Source of the DNA: Nymphalis io
Lineage: Eukaryota; Arthropoda; Insecta; Lepidoptera; Nymphalidae
Assembly: GCF_905147045.1 (NCBI RefSeq)
Contig: NC_065903.1
Location: 4,650,001-4,714,000 of the forward strand
Reading direction: 5' to 3'
DNA length: 64,000 nt
Each line of letters begins with the position of its first letter. Positions within the stretch are counted from its first letter, which is position 1. Position numbers and translations under genes: made by a program. Below the pieces are notes generated by a model. It was not told the DNA's origin and made no database searches. It was given only the letters and a program-made list of their open reading frames with translations. Positions 38,010-49,045 of this stretch are shown here, in pieces.

Positions 38010-39349
38010 TGCTTAACTAACCCTTTTTTTCCTCTGGAAAAACGCATTTACTCGTTTCCCGCACTTGAAATGGAGGAGTATGTGGGGCTCGCCACCACTG
38101 AAGGCGCCGGAATACCCACCAAAAAACCAGCGATACCCACACCGTCTTTTCGGGGGACGCCATGGGATCGCTTGCGCATACTACCGTGACATCCCGACGG
38201 TAGGCCCGCCTCTGCAGGCCTCCAGATTCTAAGGGGATTCTAAGTGTACAGCGCCATGGAGCGCACCACACCAGCGTATAATCGCTGGCAAAGTGTTTCT
38301 GGCCCTCCTACATTGGGTAGAAGGCGGCCCAAGGCGGCAGCGGCGTTGATGAGCTTCAGGCTGAGTTGGACAAAATGCTCGAATGCCCGAAGCTCCATCT
38401 TCCATCCAGAATCAGGCCCAGATACCTCATCTAGGCCTGCACCTTAATCACCGTTCCCTGGACGGTGATAGACGCTCCTCGAGGGGGACCTCGACGTGGA
38501 CCGTGGAATAGGAGGGCCTCCGTATTTGTTACAGAGACCCTCAAGCCCAGCATCCTGATTCGATCCATCGTGAGTGACACTCCGACCTCAGCCAGGCGGG
38601 CTGCCTCCTGAAAAGTACGTCCCGTCGCCGTGATGAGGGTGTCATCCGCGTAGCACAGCACCCCCATCCCGGGAAGGACGGGTGCCCGCAGGAGCCAGTC
38701 AAAGCCAACGTTCCACAGGATTGGACCGAGAACCGACCCCTGTGGAACACCGCAGCCTACTCGACGCCGAACAAGTCGCCCATCGCCCCCCTCCCAGAAG
38801 ACCACCCGATCCTGGAGGTATGCCCCCAACAGCCTTCTAAGATAGGAAGGCACCCCGTGATATCGAAGCGCCTCCCTTATTGTCCCGAAAGGAAGACTAT
38901 TGAAGGCGTTCGCCACGTCCAGCGATACCGCCAGGACCACGTCCCCACGGGCCACCGCCTCCATGGTCCGGGTCTTCAGGGTGTTCAGGGCGTCGATAGT
39001 TGATCGACCCGCCCTGAACCCGAACTGAGCCTCTGAAAGACCCGGTCCCACCTCCTCGAGGTGCTGAACAAGACGGGCAGCGATAACCTTCTCGAAGAGT
39101 TTGCCCGTCTCATTCAGCAGCACAATTGGCCTGTATGCCGAGGAAGAGCTTAGTGGGCGCCCCTGTTTCGGCAACAGGACCAACTTTCCTTCCTTCCACA
39201 GCTTCGGAAACTGCCCACTAGAAAGACACTCGTCGAACAGTTCCCGAAGCCTCCCTCCTAGATATTCCAGGGCGTCACGCAGAACACGCCCTGGAACCCC
39301 GTTCGGACCCGGCGCTGTTCTGACCCTCAGTCGATGCTTAACTAACCCT
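38010..39349 (-). mobile_element. R1-like LINE, 5'-truncated, with 15-bp target duplication
   Basis: The insert 38025-39334 lies between perfect copies of 'tgcttaactaaccct' (38010-38024 and 39335-39349). It carries the RT region on the minus strand and a 3' non-coding part (about 38025-38240) ending in an A-rich tail at the left duplication. GC content is far above the flanks. The missing 5' end and the ordinary AT-rich target show dispersed, 5'-truncated insertion and not insertion into rDNA. Confidence 0.9.
38240..39334 (-). pseudogene. R1-like reverse transcriptase fragment, frameshifted
   Basis: From the 5' truncation (39334) an RT domain can be read. Visible: KQGRPLSSSSAYRPI, GFRAGRSTIDAL, the metal-binding LDVANAFNS, CGVPQGSVLGP, and the catalytic CYADDTLI followed by LGLRVSVTNTEALLF. 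The main frame runs 39183-38431 and ends at a stop. Reading then resumes in another frame (MRYLGLILDGRWSFG), with a further shift before the segment corresponding to INAAAALGRLLPNVGGP. At least two frameshifts or stops are therefore present and the copy is dead. The assignment to the R1 clade rests on the YADDTLI context and the IRxLGLxV block. Confidence 0.85.
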
Positions 39350-40508
39350 GGCTGACAAGCATCCTAAAATGTTTTTCCTCTACACATTTCTTATAATTTC
39401 TTATTTTTTCTCATTTCTTATATGGCTTACCATTAATCCGATGAAATTTTGCCACCGAAGTAGGAAAAAAAAAAAAAAGATTTATTCTTTATATATTTGA
39501 CCTTCAATATAAACGTTTTACGAAACCCTTATTATACCCGTGTTACGCCGAGAGGGAAAGCCAGTATATGTATATATGTATTGCAACATCTTCCGGTATA
39601 ATTTAAAGTATTAATTATATTCCACTAAAATTAACGAAAATTCAAATATAAAAGCTAGGTTTTATTGAAATCATATTAATTGGAAAAAATATGTAGAAAT
39701 AATTAATTAAATAATTAACTTCAATCACTGCAGACATTAAGAAAAAAATATAATTATCAAATTCTTTTGTTACTTTTTTGTTTTCTTCTTTTGTTATGTC
39801 ATATTATTCTCGTTAATTACATGTCTCAACCGAATTAAAATCGTATTTATTATTTTACCTGAATATTCCAAACAATTACCTTTATTTAATGGTCATTATT
39901 AAATGTAATGCAATGGCAATTACATCGTATTATATATAATTACATTAAAATTATACTTCTAGATATAACAGCTCGCTTTTAACCTACTTAGTAAAATAAC
40001 TTGTTGGTCATTCGCTTTTATTAAGTTTAACGGTTTTCTGAATATAGATGTTTTAATTACGCGGCACAATTACTAGTGCTAACAACATAATATATATATG
40101 ACAATTATTCTGCCGTCAATTATCTTTCATTTTACTTCTGAATCTAAAAACACAAATTCTCTAGTAAAAGAATTAATAAGAATAATTCTTTAAATTTAAA
40201 ATATATATTAATTTGATTTGAATTATATTGCACACATTAAAAATCGCAGATTACGAACCTACGATGTAATCCTATATATTGCATGTAGATTGATGTACAC
40301 TATATGTTAATATAACAGTCATATTTCATAATAAATACATTTATTAACATATTATAATCTAATTGACATAATGTTTAATATCGTTATTTTATTTTTACAG
40401 ATTAAAAAAAAACCTTTTATAAATAAAAATCACAGATGATAAATGATGTAATAAAATTAAATGTTGGATAATACAAGATTATTCAAGCATTGCTTCTATC
40501 TAAGTAAT
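39350..40508. other. Intergenic AT-rich stretch
   Basis: Lies between the R1-like insertion and the 3' end of the decarboxylase gene. I see only AT-rich, low-complexity DNA and no gene or recognised repeat. It must contain the 3' UTR of the decarboxylase. Confidence 0.6.
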
Positions 40509-43500
40509 CTAAACAACTATATCCGATCCCAGGCGCTCGAACTCGTTAGCGAAGTAAACCATATCCTTGTGATCAAGTGCAGAGTTTTGAAATACAATGC
40601 GGAAAAAATTGACGAGATTGCCTTGCGGTTGATACGTGACCATCATGCTGCCTTCTTTTATCATTCGTTCTTTTATTTTCGGTGCGACCTTATGTAGCCT
40701 TTCGTTGTAGGTCGGTTCGTTTTCACAACCTCGAAGACACTTAGGAACGTACCAAAACATGATATTGGTACACTCTGGCTTTTCGAGAACGAGCTGAAAA
40801 CCTTCTCTGTGCTTAATGTGTTCAAGGAAGAAGCTCGCATTGTCGAAGAGTTTGTCGATATGTTTCTCAAAGCCTTCGGTACCTTTCGCCTTCCACATGA
40901 ACCAGAATTTCAAGACGTCAGCTCTTCGACCGCATTGAATGTGTTTGTCGCCAGTGTCATACGATGTATCATAAAATTTATCCTTCTGAAAGAGATACTT
41001 TGCATTCGATGAGTGTCCTTCTTCGAGGACACGTTTATGTCTTGTCAGGAAGGTTGAGCATTGTTGTGGTGCAGCCAACAGTTTGTGTGGATTCCATGTT
41101 ACAGAATCCGCCCTTATATAAAAAAAAAACATTTAAATTAACAAAAAAATGCAAGTCTGTAAATGACCTAAGGTCTCCTCTCTTGAGGAGAAGGTATGGA
41201 GTTCATTCTGCCACGATACTTCAATACAGGTTTTTTTTTTGTTCAATTTAAGTGAAAATTTTCATTTTTATCTATTATTGTTGGATTGATTTTGGATCAA
41301 TATATAATTAATATGCAATTATTATATGTATTACTGTTGTAATTAACTTATGACACCTCACGATTTAACTTAGTTGTGCTGTTATTCAATAATAATTAAT
41401 TACATTAAATTCCGACTCAAAAAGCTTTCCTTGCGGTTTAAGTTTGTTTCATATCAAATTTCATCAAAATCGGTTCAGTGATTTAGCCGTGAGCTTTCAC
41501 GGATAAGAGACAGACAGAAAAACGGAGATACTTTCGCATTTATAAAATTAGTAAGTATCGATTAGTATAGTTATAACAACTGTTAGCAAACATATTTAAA
41601 ATAATTAAATATGTAAATTTAATGCAAACAATGTAATTAATTAAATTGATAAGAAATACTTACAATTCAATACCATTTAAAAGATGCCTATGTGTTTTCG
41701 ACATTAGAGCACCGCCTCCCCAAGCTGCGTCTACGTGTAACCAGAGGTTGTACTTCTTACACAAATTAGCAACAGGCGCTATGGGATCAAAGGCTCCAAA
41801 TACCGTTGTACCCGATGTTACAGTAACCATAAAAGGCGTAGAACCGCCTTCGATTGTTTCGTTGATTTTCTTCTCCAGGTCTTCCACGTCCATTTTACCC
41901 AATTCATCGGCCTTTATCGCGATACAGTTGTCGTTACCAATCCCCATAAAAGCGGCCATTTTTCTCGTTGAATAATGAGCAAGCTCAGACGTGAAGATTA
42001 CTAAATTCGGAACTGCGTAAACACCTTTACTCTGAAACCATTTTTATTTATATTTATTTATATCAATAAAAAAAGGAAAATCTATACACATATCATAAGC
42101 TTATTTTATGTGATTGCTTTTATTAACATAAAAATGTTTTATCTGTAGAAGGAAGACGCTTATTTTAATTCCACAAACAGCTGTATATTATTTTTTTTAT
42201 GAAATAGCAACAAAGGTATAAACTTGTTGAGGATTTTAATGCACATATTATTATACGATTATTTCCTTAACCTATGTTAATAGTTAATCATTAATTTAAA
42301 TTAATAGTATGACTACATATTTAATTACTAATATTTCAATTAAATATGAATAAATAAATGTCCCACTAAAATTATTACGCACATGATAAATCAGTAGTGC
42401 TTGCCTGGTTTGAAACTGAAATGTTCCAATCGTTTCACCACTACGCCATCACGGCTTTAATAAAAATAATTAAACTAATATTTCACAACTATAATTGTAA
42501 GTATTTAATAAATTTATAACTTTTTTTTTAATTTAATGACATATTCAAACCAAGGTCTACATGGCATGCGATAAACTAATAACAACCAGAAATCGAGGTT
42601 AAGGTGATCTCCGAATGCTTCCTTCAAAACAATCGTTGCGTCTAAGACAAAAACGTACTTTATAGCTAAATAAGTTTATTAAATGAATAAAAAACGCAAC
42701 GGACCATAATGAACTGTTGCGAAGGACAACAGTGATTGCTTGTTGCACATTTTTAAGTTATGATTGTATCTCGATAGAATAATCGTATTATTAAGGTAAT
42801 ATACGTACAATTATGTATAAAACTTCATAATAATTCATATTTTTCTAATTTATCACGTGTTTTCTAGATGTACTTATTGTGTTATTATTTAAAATTTGCA
42901 AATAATAAAAATGTTGAGAATGACATTATTTAACAGGCTGGATCAATTCCTCGCTGCTAATATCTCTACAACACCGGATGTTGTATTATACGATTTATAT
43001 TTTATGAATTTAATGGACATTGCAAATCATTTCCAAGCCACTTCCGGGTTTCCGAGTAATTTGTAAATTTGCGCACGTATTAATAACCAATGATAATGCA
43101 ATATTACTTTAATATACTTAATTTGTTGTTGTTTTTTTTTAATTCGGAATATGTACATTCTGCATACATTCTTATTTCATACTTAATAATTACCGGTATG
43201 AATAGCTAAACAAACTTTATAAAATAAAATAAATGCTAACCTTAGTTTCTGGGTAGAAGTGGTATCGTGCACAGCTTATAGCATACCCATTAGCTATGGA
43301 ACCTCCAGGACAAAAGATTCCATCACCTTCTCCATCTGACCATCCAACAATCTCCCTCATCTCTCGCAGAACTTCTTCTTCCATCAAAGTAAAAACTGGA
43401 GCAACTTCGAAAGTGTATACGCTAGGATTGAGAGCATCTGTCAACCACTGACCGACAAGACCGTAAGGATCAACGGATGAGAAAAGTTGGTTGACGAAGT

Positions 43501-44375
43501 ATGGGTGTGCTGTATTAACGGAATATCGGGCGACCTGAAAAAATCATTAGCATTTATACTGTTTAACATATAAATAATTGTTATATATAAATACATTTGT
43601 CTAGTGTAGAAATTGTAATTCCTTGAGTGTAAGTTATATTTTTCAGTATTGAAAATTTTAATTTGTAGATAATTAAGTAAGTAAGGTAGTTTAAAGTAAG
43701 TCTTTAAAGTCTAAATTCTGTATGTCTTAAGATTTGATAGTGCCCTTAGTGGTTTGGCCCTTATCTCTTAGAAAATAAAGAAAAATATATCACCACACTA
43801 TCAACAGCCAAAACACTTTTCAAACAATAAACAGCTTATTCTTAAAACCTACCCTAAAATTATAATCGGCCTTATCCTCTAACGATAAGATCGATAAAAA
43901 AATTACTTGAAAATGAACTTGACTTGATGATAAAAATTATACATTCTAAGAAACATCTTATGTCATATCTAGAAAAGTAATTATAAAAACAAACCCATAG
44001 TTCATTTCATGTCCATAAATATTCATTTTTAGGATTTACCTCAAACTGAACGTCATTAGATTTAAAACAAAATGTAAGAATATGCAGGTAAATATACCTT
44101 CTAATACTTACATCAGCCATGAAAGCCAGGAGTTCGTCATGAGTCGCAGGTCCATCCCGAGGCTTCAAATCTATGGCCTTTTTGATATCCTCAGGAGCTG
44201 CCCACTCTACAACTTTAGAACTTCGAGAAGATCTGCCAAAAACCACTCTCTCTACTAACAGATCTACCGCCCTTCTCAAAAAATCTTCATGTTTCGATCT
44301 CTCTGGGAGACTTTGAAATAGAATTGTATTTTTTCTCTCATCACCCGTTACAATAATATTTGAATCGGCAGGCAT
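40509..44375 (-). CDS. PLP-dependent decarboxylase, aspartate 1-decarboxylase/CSAD-like (509 aa)
   Basis: Probably converts L-aspartate to beta-alanine in the cytosol, supplying NBAD synthesis for cuticle tanning and pigmentation (Drosophila black). Four exons on the minus strand: 44375-44112, 43534-43241, 42031-41664, 41112-40509; total 1530 bp, in frame. Group II decarboxylase features: NQLFSSVDPYGLVGQWL, FCPGGSIANGYA, the PLP-pairing Asp 287 in HVDAAWGGG, and the Schiff-base Lys 319 in WNPHK, followed by LLAAPQQCST. The QQC stretch is typical of insect aspartate decarboxylases, where GAD and vertebrate CSAD differ. The C-terminal half (KFYDTSYDTGDKHIQCGRR, LKFWFMWKAKGT) is very conserved. 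Length is normal for the family, and the start is the first Met of exon 1. The alternative is a cysteine-sulfinate decarboxylase paralogue; sequence alone does not settle the substrate. Confidence 0.93.
41151..41231 (-). repeat. SINE-A 3' fragment near decarboxylase splice site
   Basis: A short antisense piece ('ctgtaaatgacctaaggtct', 'ttgaggagaaggtatggag') within the decarboxylase intron. It begins 39 bp from the acceptor of the last exon, so only about 40 bp of non-repeat intron lies between them. Confidence 0.6.
41450..41560. repeat. Interspersed module, copy 2
   Basis: 'aaatttcatcaaaatcggtt', 'gatttagccgtgagc' and 'actttcgcatttataaaatt' identify a short dispersed module also seen at 59989-60094. 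It lies in the decarboxylase intron. Confidence 0.5.
42354..42456 (-). repeat. SINE-A head fragment, degraded
   Basis: Antisense head-proximal piece ('acatgataaatcagtagtgc', 'accactacgccatcacggct'). It lies in the decarboxylase intron between the exons at 42031 and 43241. Confidence 0.5.
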
Positions 44376-44518
44376 TTTTTAAATTTATTTTAAGTGCAAT
44401 CTTATAAACTTTACCATTGAATTATAATAAACTTTTATACTTTATATCTATATGGCTATTGCGGGCGGCCGCTGCCATTAGTAATGCAATTTTGGTCCGT
44501 CGCTCAGCGCGTAGCCTT

Positions 44519-44526
44519 CTTAAATA
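44519..44526 (-). promoter_or_regulatory. TATA-like box upstream of the decarboxylase gene
   Basis: TATTTAAG on the minus strand, about 145 bp upstream of the start codon, in a GC-richer island (44460-44530) that stands out from its surroundings. Position and sequence are compatible with a core promoter; no start site is proven. Confidence 0.3.
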
Positions 44527-44889
44527 CTTCACGTCAGCGTCAATTCACTTTGTAAGGTTATGCTTTTATTGTTAGTTTAAATTATAAGCAAATCAAACAA
44601 TTTATATTGCACATTCAGAATAGGGTGAGATTGAAAGGCATTACATAAAATTATTTAATTAACGGTCATGAAGTCCTTGCAGATTCACCGTAATATTTAT
44701 TTTATCTGACAATCTGTTCCAAATATAAATCTGTGTTGAGATCGTCTTTTCTCGCTTCATAATCATACTTAAGTTATAAATGTGAAATTTGTATGTCTTA
44801 CTTACGTACGTTACTTAGGTTACTCAATCATGCGAAAACAACTTGACAGTTTTAAAAAAAAATTAAAATAAGACATAAGCTACTTAGCA

Positions 44890-45003
44890 CCTGCCTTGCC
44901 AAAATGGAGATTGAGAGCTAAAGATTGAGCTCAGTGGCGTGCTTTTGGAGAGGCCTATGTCCAGCCGTGAACGACAAAGGGATAACGATAACGATGATGA
45001 TCA
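44890..45003 (+). repeat. 3' end of an RTE-type LINE
   Basis: 'ggagaggcctatgtccagcc' followed by a degenerate (GATAAC)n/(GAT)n tail matches the 3' end of the RTE-like element at 19018, where the corresponding minus-strand text is 'gagaggcctatgttcagcag'. Only the tail is present. Confidence 0.65.
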
Positions 45004-45329
45004 AAAGTAGGCGTGTTTTTATACATAACAGTTTATATAAAAATATTCGTTGCGACGTATTTATGTAATTTATTTTTAAGTAGGACTATTAACAAGGCCA
45101 AAGAAGTTTTATCACAGTTTGGAGTTATTGAATCTATAATGTTATGCTATGTATGTTTTACTTTCAGCAATGTTGCATGTGCTTAATTTATCACCTAGTA
45201 CCGTGGACTATGTGACAGGCAATGGTAGGTAACAATATGTTATCCTCTTGTTTTCTGCACTCTGGAGTACGGTAGCGTTCAATCAGCAAAATCAATCAAT
45301 CCTATGTATTTCCTATCTTTCTCAATAGT

Positions 45330-45910
45330 GATGCATTTCTACTCCCAACAGTTAAAAATTTAAGGCTAATAATAGATAATTCGCTCTCTTGGGTTACTCA
45401 AGGAGCAAAGGTGAGTCGAAAAATGTGTGCCTCCATTGGCTCTCTTAGACGCTGGCTAAAGTTTTTGCCATATGCAACCAAAATAGCCTCAGCCAACTCT
45501 TGCCCCTATTGGTCTTTGCCAACTGTATCTACTTAGATCTTTCTGAGGAACTACTGAGTAATCTAGAACGCATGCAGAACATATGTATTCGCTTCATATT
45601 TTGATAACATAGATGTGATATATCCCAAGATCGTAATATGTTTTTGTGTATGTCCATATATATGTACATAAGATAAAGTATGTAAGTATATTACATATAT
45701 TTTTTAAATTTCTAGTTATTTTATACCTATTTTTTTTTGGTTGATTGCACACTATGCCTGATTATTGTTCCTGCCTTAATCTTTAATAGGTTTGCCTAGG
45801 ATATATTAATGTAAGTCATAAGGCCGCCTTTGCATACTTTTTAATCAACCTGTTCTTCTTTTATATATTGTGTGTAAATTGTGTGCAATAAAGACGATAA
45901 AAAATGTTAC
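45330..45910 (+). pseudogene. LINE RT C-terminal fragment (jockey/CR1-like), dead
   Basis: Reads VKNLRLIIDNSLSWVTQ, then SLRRWLKFLPYATKIA, then, after a frameshift and stop, YLDLSEELLSNLERMQNICI. These blocks are the typical region after the RT catalytic core of jockey/CR1-type elements. The 3' end has 'tgtgtgcaataaagacgata'. There is no catalytic core, so this is a short remnant. Confidence 0.6.
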
Positions 45911-46492
45911 AATCCCGTACTTCGAAAAGCACTTAGGACGATGGTTGTGTGTCCGATATCGTATCCTGATCTATGATTGAAATATAGAGTAAAGGAATAA
46001 TTAAAAATTACATTTACTTAAATAATTATCTAAAAAACAAAACCAATTTCAAATCACATTCGAGCCCATGAATAAATTTACCCCTATTTTTTCACCCTTT
46101 CGAGTATTATTTCTTTGAATTAAAATCGGTTGATAACATAAAAAAATACCAAATTGAGAACCTCCTACTTTTTTTAAGTCATTTAATATGGCAACATTAT
46201 ACGATAAAAATTAACTTACTTTTTATAATAACAAAATACAATTTGATAATAAATACTTGTCAAAGAACACAATACATTATAACACGTGGACCCGGAACAT
46301 TTAATCATTATAAGGGCAGCTTTCTATTACATAAAAGCCAGTTACATAAGCATGCCTTGAAATCTACTTTTTTAATTACAATTAGTTGCACTAAACGCCA
46401 AAACTGACCTTTGTACATGATTAATCAACTGAGAACGACCATAACCCAAAATTCGATGCAAATAAATTATATATATAATTAATATAATTTAT

Positions 46493-46503
<11 letters not shown>

Positions 46504-46551
<48 letters not shown>

Positions 46552-46561
46552 TTATTCTATA

Positions 46562-46604
<43 letters not shown>
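46504..46604. repeat. (TA)n microsatellites, two runs
   Basis: Two alternating TA runs separated by about 20 bp of 'tttatttattctatatattt'-type sequence. A simple repeat, likely variable between individuals. Confidence 0.9.
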
Positions 46605-46606
<2 letters not shown>

Positions 46607-46820
46607 TAATTAGCTTAATTAAATAAACACATATTTTGAGTATGTAAAAAAGAAACATCTCGTATATTCTTAATATTATTATTTATATATTCTATAACAA
46701 ATTTAATTTGCTTATAATATGTTAAATGTTTTATTTTCACATTTATGCGTGTTTTGATATTAACCTGACTTAATACAATACTAATTACTCACTACATATT
46801 ATAAAATACATATTATAAAT

Positions 46821-47240
46821 ACTGGTGGTAGGGCTTTGTGCAAGCTCGTCTGGGTAGGTACCACCCACTCATCAGATATTCTACCGCAAAACAGCAATAC
46901 TTGATATTGTTGTGTTCCGGTTTGAAGGGTGAGTGAGCCAGTGTTACTGGTGGTAGGGCTTTGTGCAAGCTCGTCTGGGTAGGTACCACCCACTCATCAG
47001 ATATTCTACCGCAAAACAGCAATACTTGATATTGTTGTGTTCCGGTTTGAAGGGTGAGTGAGCCAGTGTAATTACAGGCACAAGGGACATAAAATCTTAG
47101 TTCCCAAGGTTGGTGGCGCATTGGCTATAAGCGATGGTTGACATTTCTTACAATGCCAATGTCTAAGAGCGTTTGGTGACCACTTACCATCAGGTGGCCC
47201 ATATGCTCGTCCACCTTCCTATTCTATAAAAAAAAAAAAA
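46821..47240 (+). repeat. SINE-B with a 125-bp tandem duplication of its 5' part
   Basis: A full SINE-B (from 46946) is preceded by an extra copy of its first 125 bp (46821-46945), so the block from 'actggtggtagggctttgtg' to 'gagtgagccagtgt' appears twice with no visible difference. It ends in a poly(A)-like tail (47227-47240). Confidence 0.88.
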
Positions 47241-47261
47241 TAAATAAAATGCTCCATGTCT

Positions 47262-47400
47262 CTACGTCTCTCCGTCATAACGCTATAAACTCAAAAACTA
47301 CCCAACGGATTTTTATCCGGTTTTCATCAATGGTTAGAGTGATTCTCATGAGTTCCTCATAAAAGATTTAGTGTATAGTTAAAATGCACATTATTCTGTA
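47262..47400. repeat. Interspersed repeat piece next to SINE-B
   Basis: 'ctcaaaaactacccaacgga' and the 'ttttatccggttttcatcaa' that follows are characteristic of a dispersed element common in lepidopteran DNA. I recognise the wording but not the family. Confidence 0.4.
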
Positions 47401-47641
47401 TACAAATACAGTTAGTATAACATGGCAGTACCTTACTGCTACTGAAAACTTCTTGACACAAAAAATGGGAAATTTTCATTTCACACTATTAATATACAGA
47501 AAATGTATATTAAATTATAATATCGGTATCCATAGGCTTTATGCCTAATACTTGCAATTACTTAAAATACAAAAAAATATTTACATTGTTTCGATGTTTA
47601 CAATATGAAATGTCGCATGTAATTAAAACGCCTAAAATACG

Positions 47642-47963
47642 GTAAACATATCCGTAACAGCCTGTGAATGTCCCACTGCTGGGCTAAAGGCCTCCTCTCC
47701 TCTTTTTGAGGAGAAGGTTTGGAGCTTATTCCACCACGCTGCTCCAATGCGGGTTGGTAGAATTCACATATGGCAGAACTTCAGTGAAATTAGACACATG
47801 CAGGTTTCCTCACGATGTTTTCCTTCACCGTAAAGCACGAGATGAATTATAATCACAAATTAAGCACATGAAAATTCAGTGGTGCTTGCCCGGGTTTGAA
47901 CCCACGATCATCGCTTAAGATTCACGCGTTCTTACCACAGGGCCATCTCGGCTTGTAAACATA
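47642..47963 (-). repeat. Full-length SINE-A with short target duplication
   Basis: Complete antisense copy (about 47651-47954) with 'gtaaacata' at both borders (47642-47650 and 47955-47963). It is very close to the copy at 34651-34976, so both are probably recent. Confidence 0.85.
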
Positions 47964-49045
47964 AAAAGGATATAATAAATTAAAAAAGAAACAATAATAA
48001 ACAAGTATATCAAACTTACTATATTTACAAATTATATTTACAATATTTTTGATACTATTGCAGTTAACATTTTTTTTTACAAGTCAGAATTTTTGTATTA
48101 AATTAATAAGTATAAATGTGTATCAAATAAATAATTATGTTTTTCTTTTAAAAAAATCTGAGTATTTTTTTATGCATATAAATAAATACATTTTATTTCT
48201 ATAACATCTTATCATAATTCTTCTTTCGCCTTCGTCTATCTACGTCATGCAACAACTAGTTTTTTAATATAATAACTCAATACACATTACGAATCGTATC
48301 AGGTTATTTCCACAAAGGTTCTTTATAAAAAACCCATTCAATATAAACTAAATGATTCATTGTAACAAATCCTAATTACAGGAAAATGTGGAATGATACG
48401 CAATATAGAACATATGGGCTACAAAGAGCTCCCAGAGCCCAAAGAATAATCAAAACAATTACATATTTATGTTTTAAAACCGATAAAAATGTTAATATAC
48501 CGTTTTATAATACCGATAATAGGGTTATAAGTATTCATTAAAATTAGTTATTATGTTTCGCGCAAGGACAAAAAGCTGTTTATGTGCGATTTTTGTGTCC
48601 GTATTTATATTTTAATTTATCTTTTAACCAGCATAATGTTACCTAAAATTGAAATAAAAAACATATTTCATTCATTTATTGTCCTCCTGAACCTATAACG
48701 TAAAAAAATTAATGTAATGTATTTACCCAGACGGGCTTGCGCAAAGCCTAATAAAATTACTAATTACTAGTAACTACATAATATTAAACTTTAAAGGCCA
48801 ACAAACACATTTGAATTTTTACTTTTTAGAGTTTTTATTTAATTATAGTTATTTCAGGCAGCCAATATTACTAATTTGTACTAATTTGTAAAGCTTGTAG
48901 AAACGTAGTAAATCCATTTTCTTTCTTTTAACGCGACTGAAATCGCACGGAGTAGCTACATATAAAGTACCCACATAAAATACTGCATATAACCTTAATT
49001 GTATTTTTATTCAAACATTCAAAGACCTCAAATAAGACAGTCTTA

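Noticed and set aside
41646..41975. Plus-strand 109-residue frame
   Set aside because: Antisense to the decarboxylase exon 41664-42031; the minus strand has the HVDAAWGGG motif and correct splice sites.
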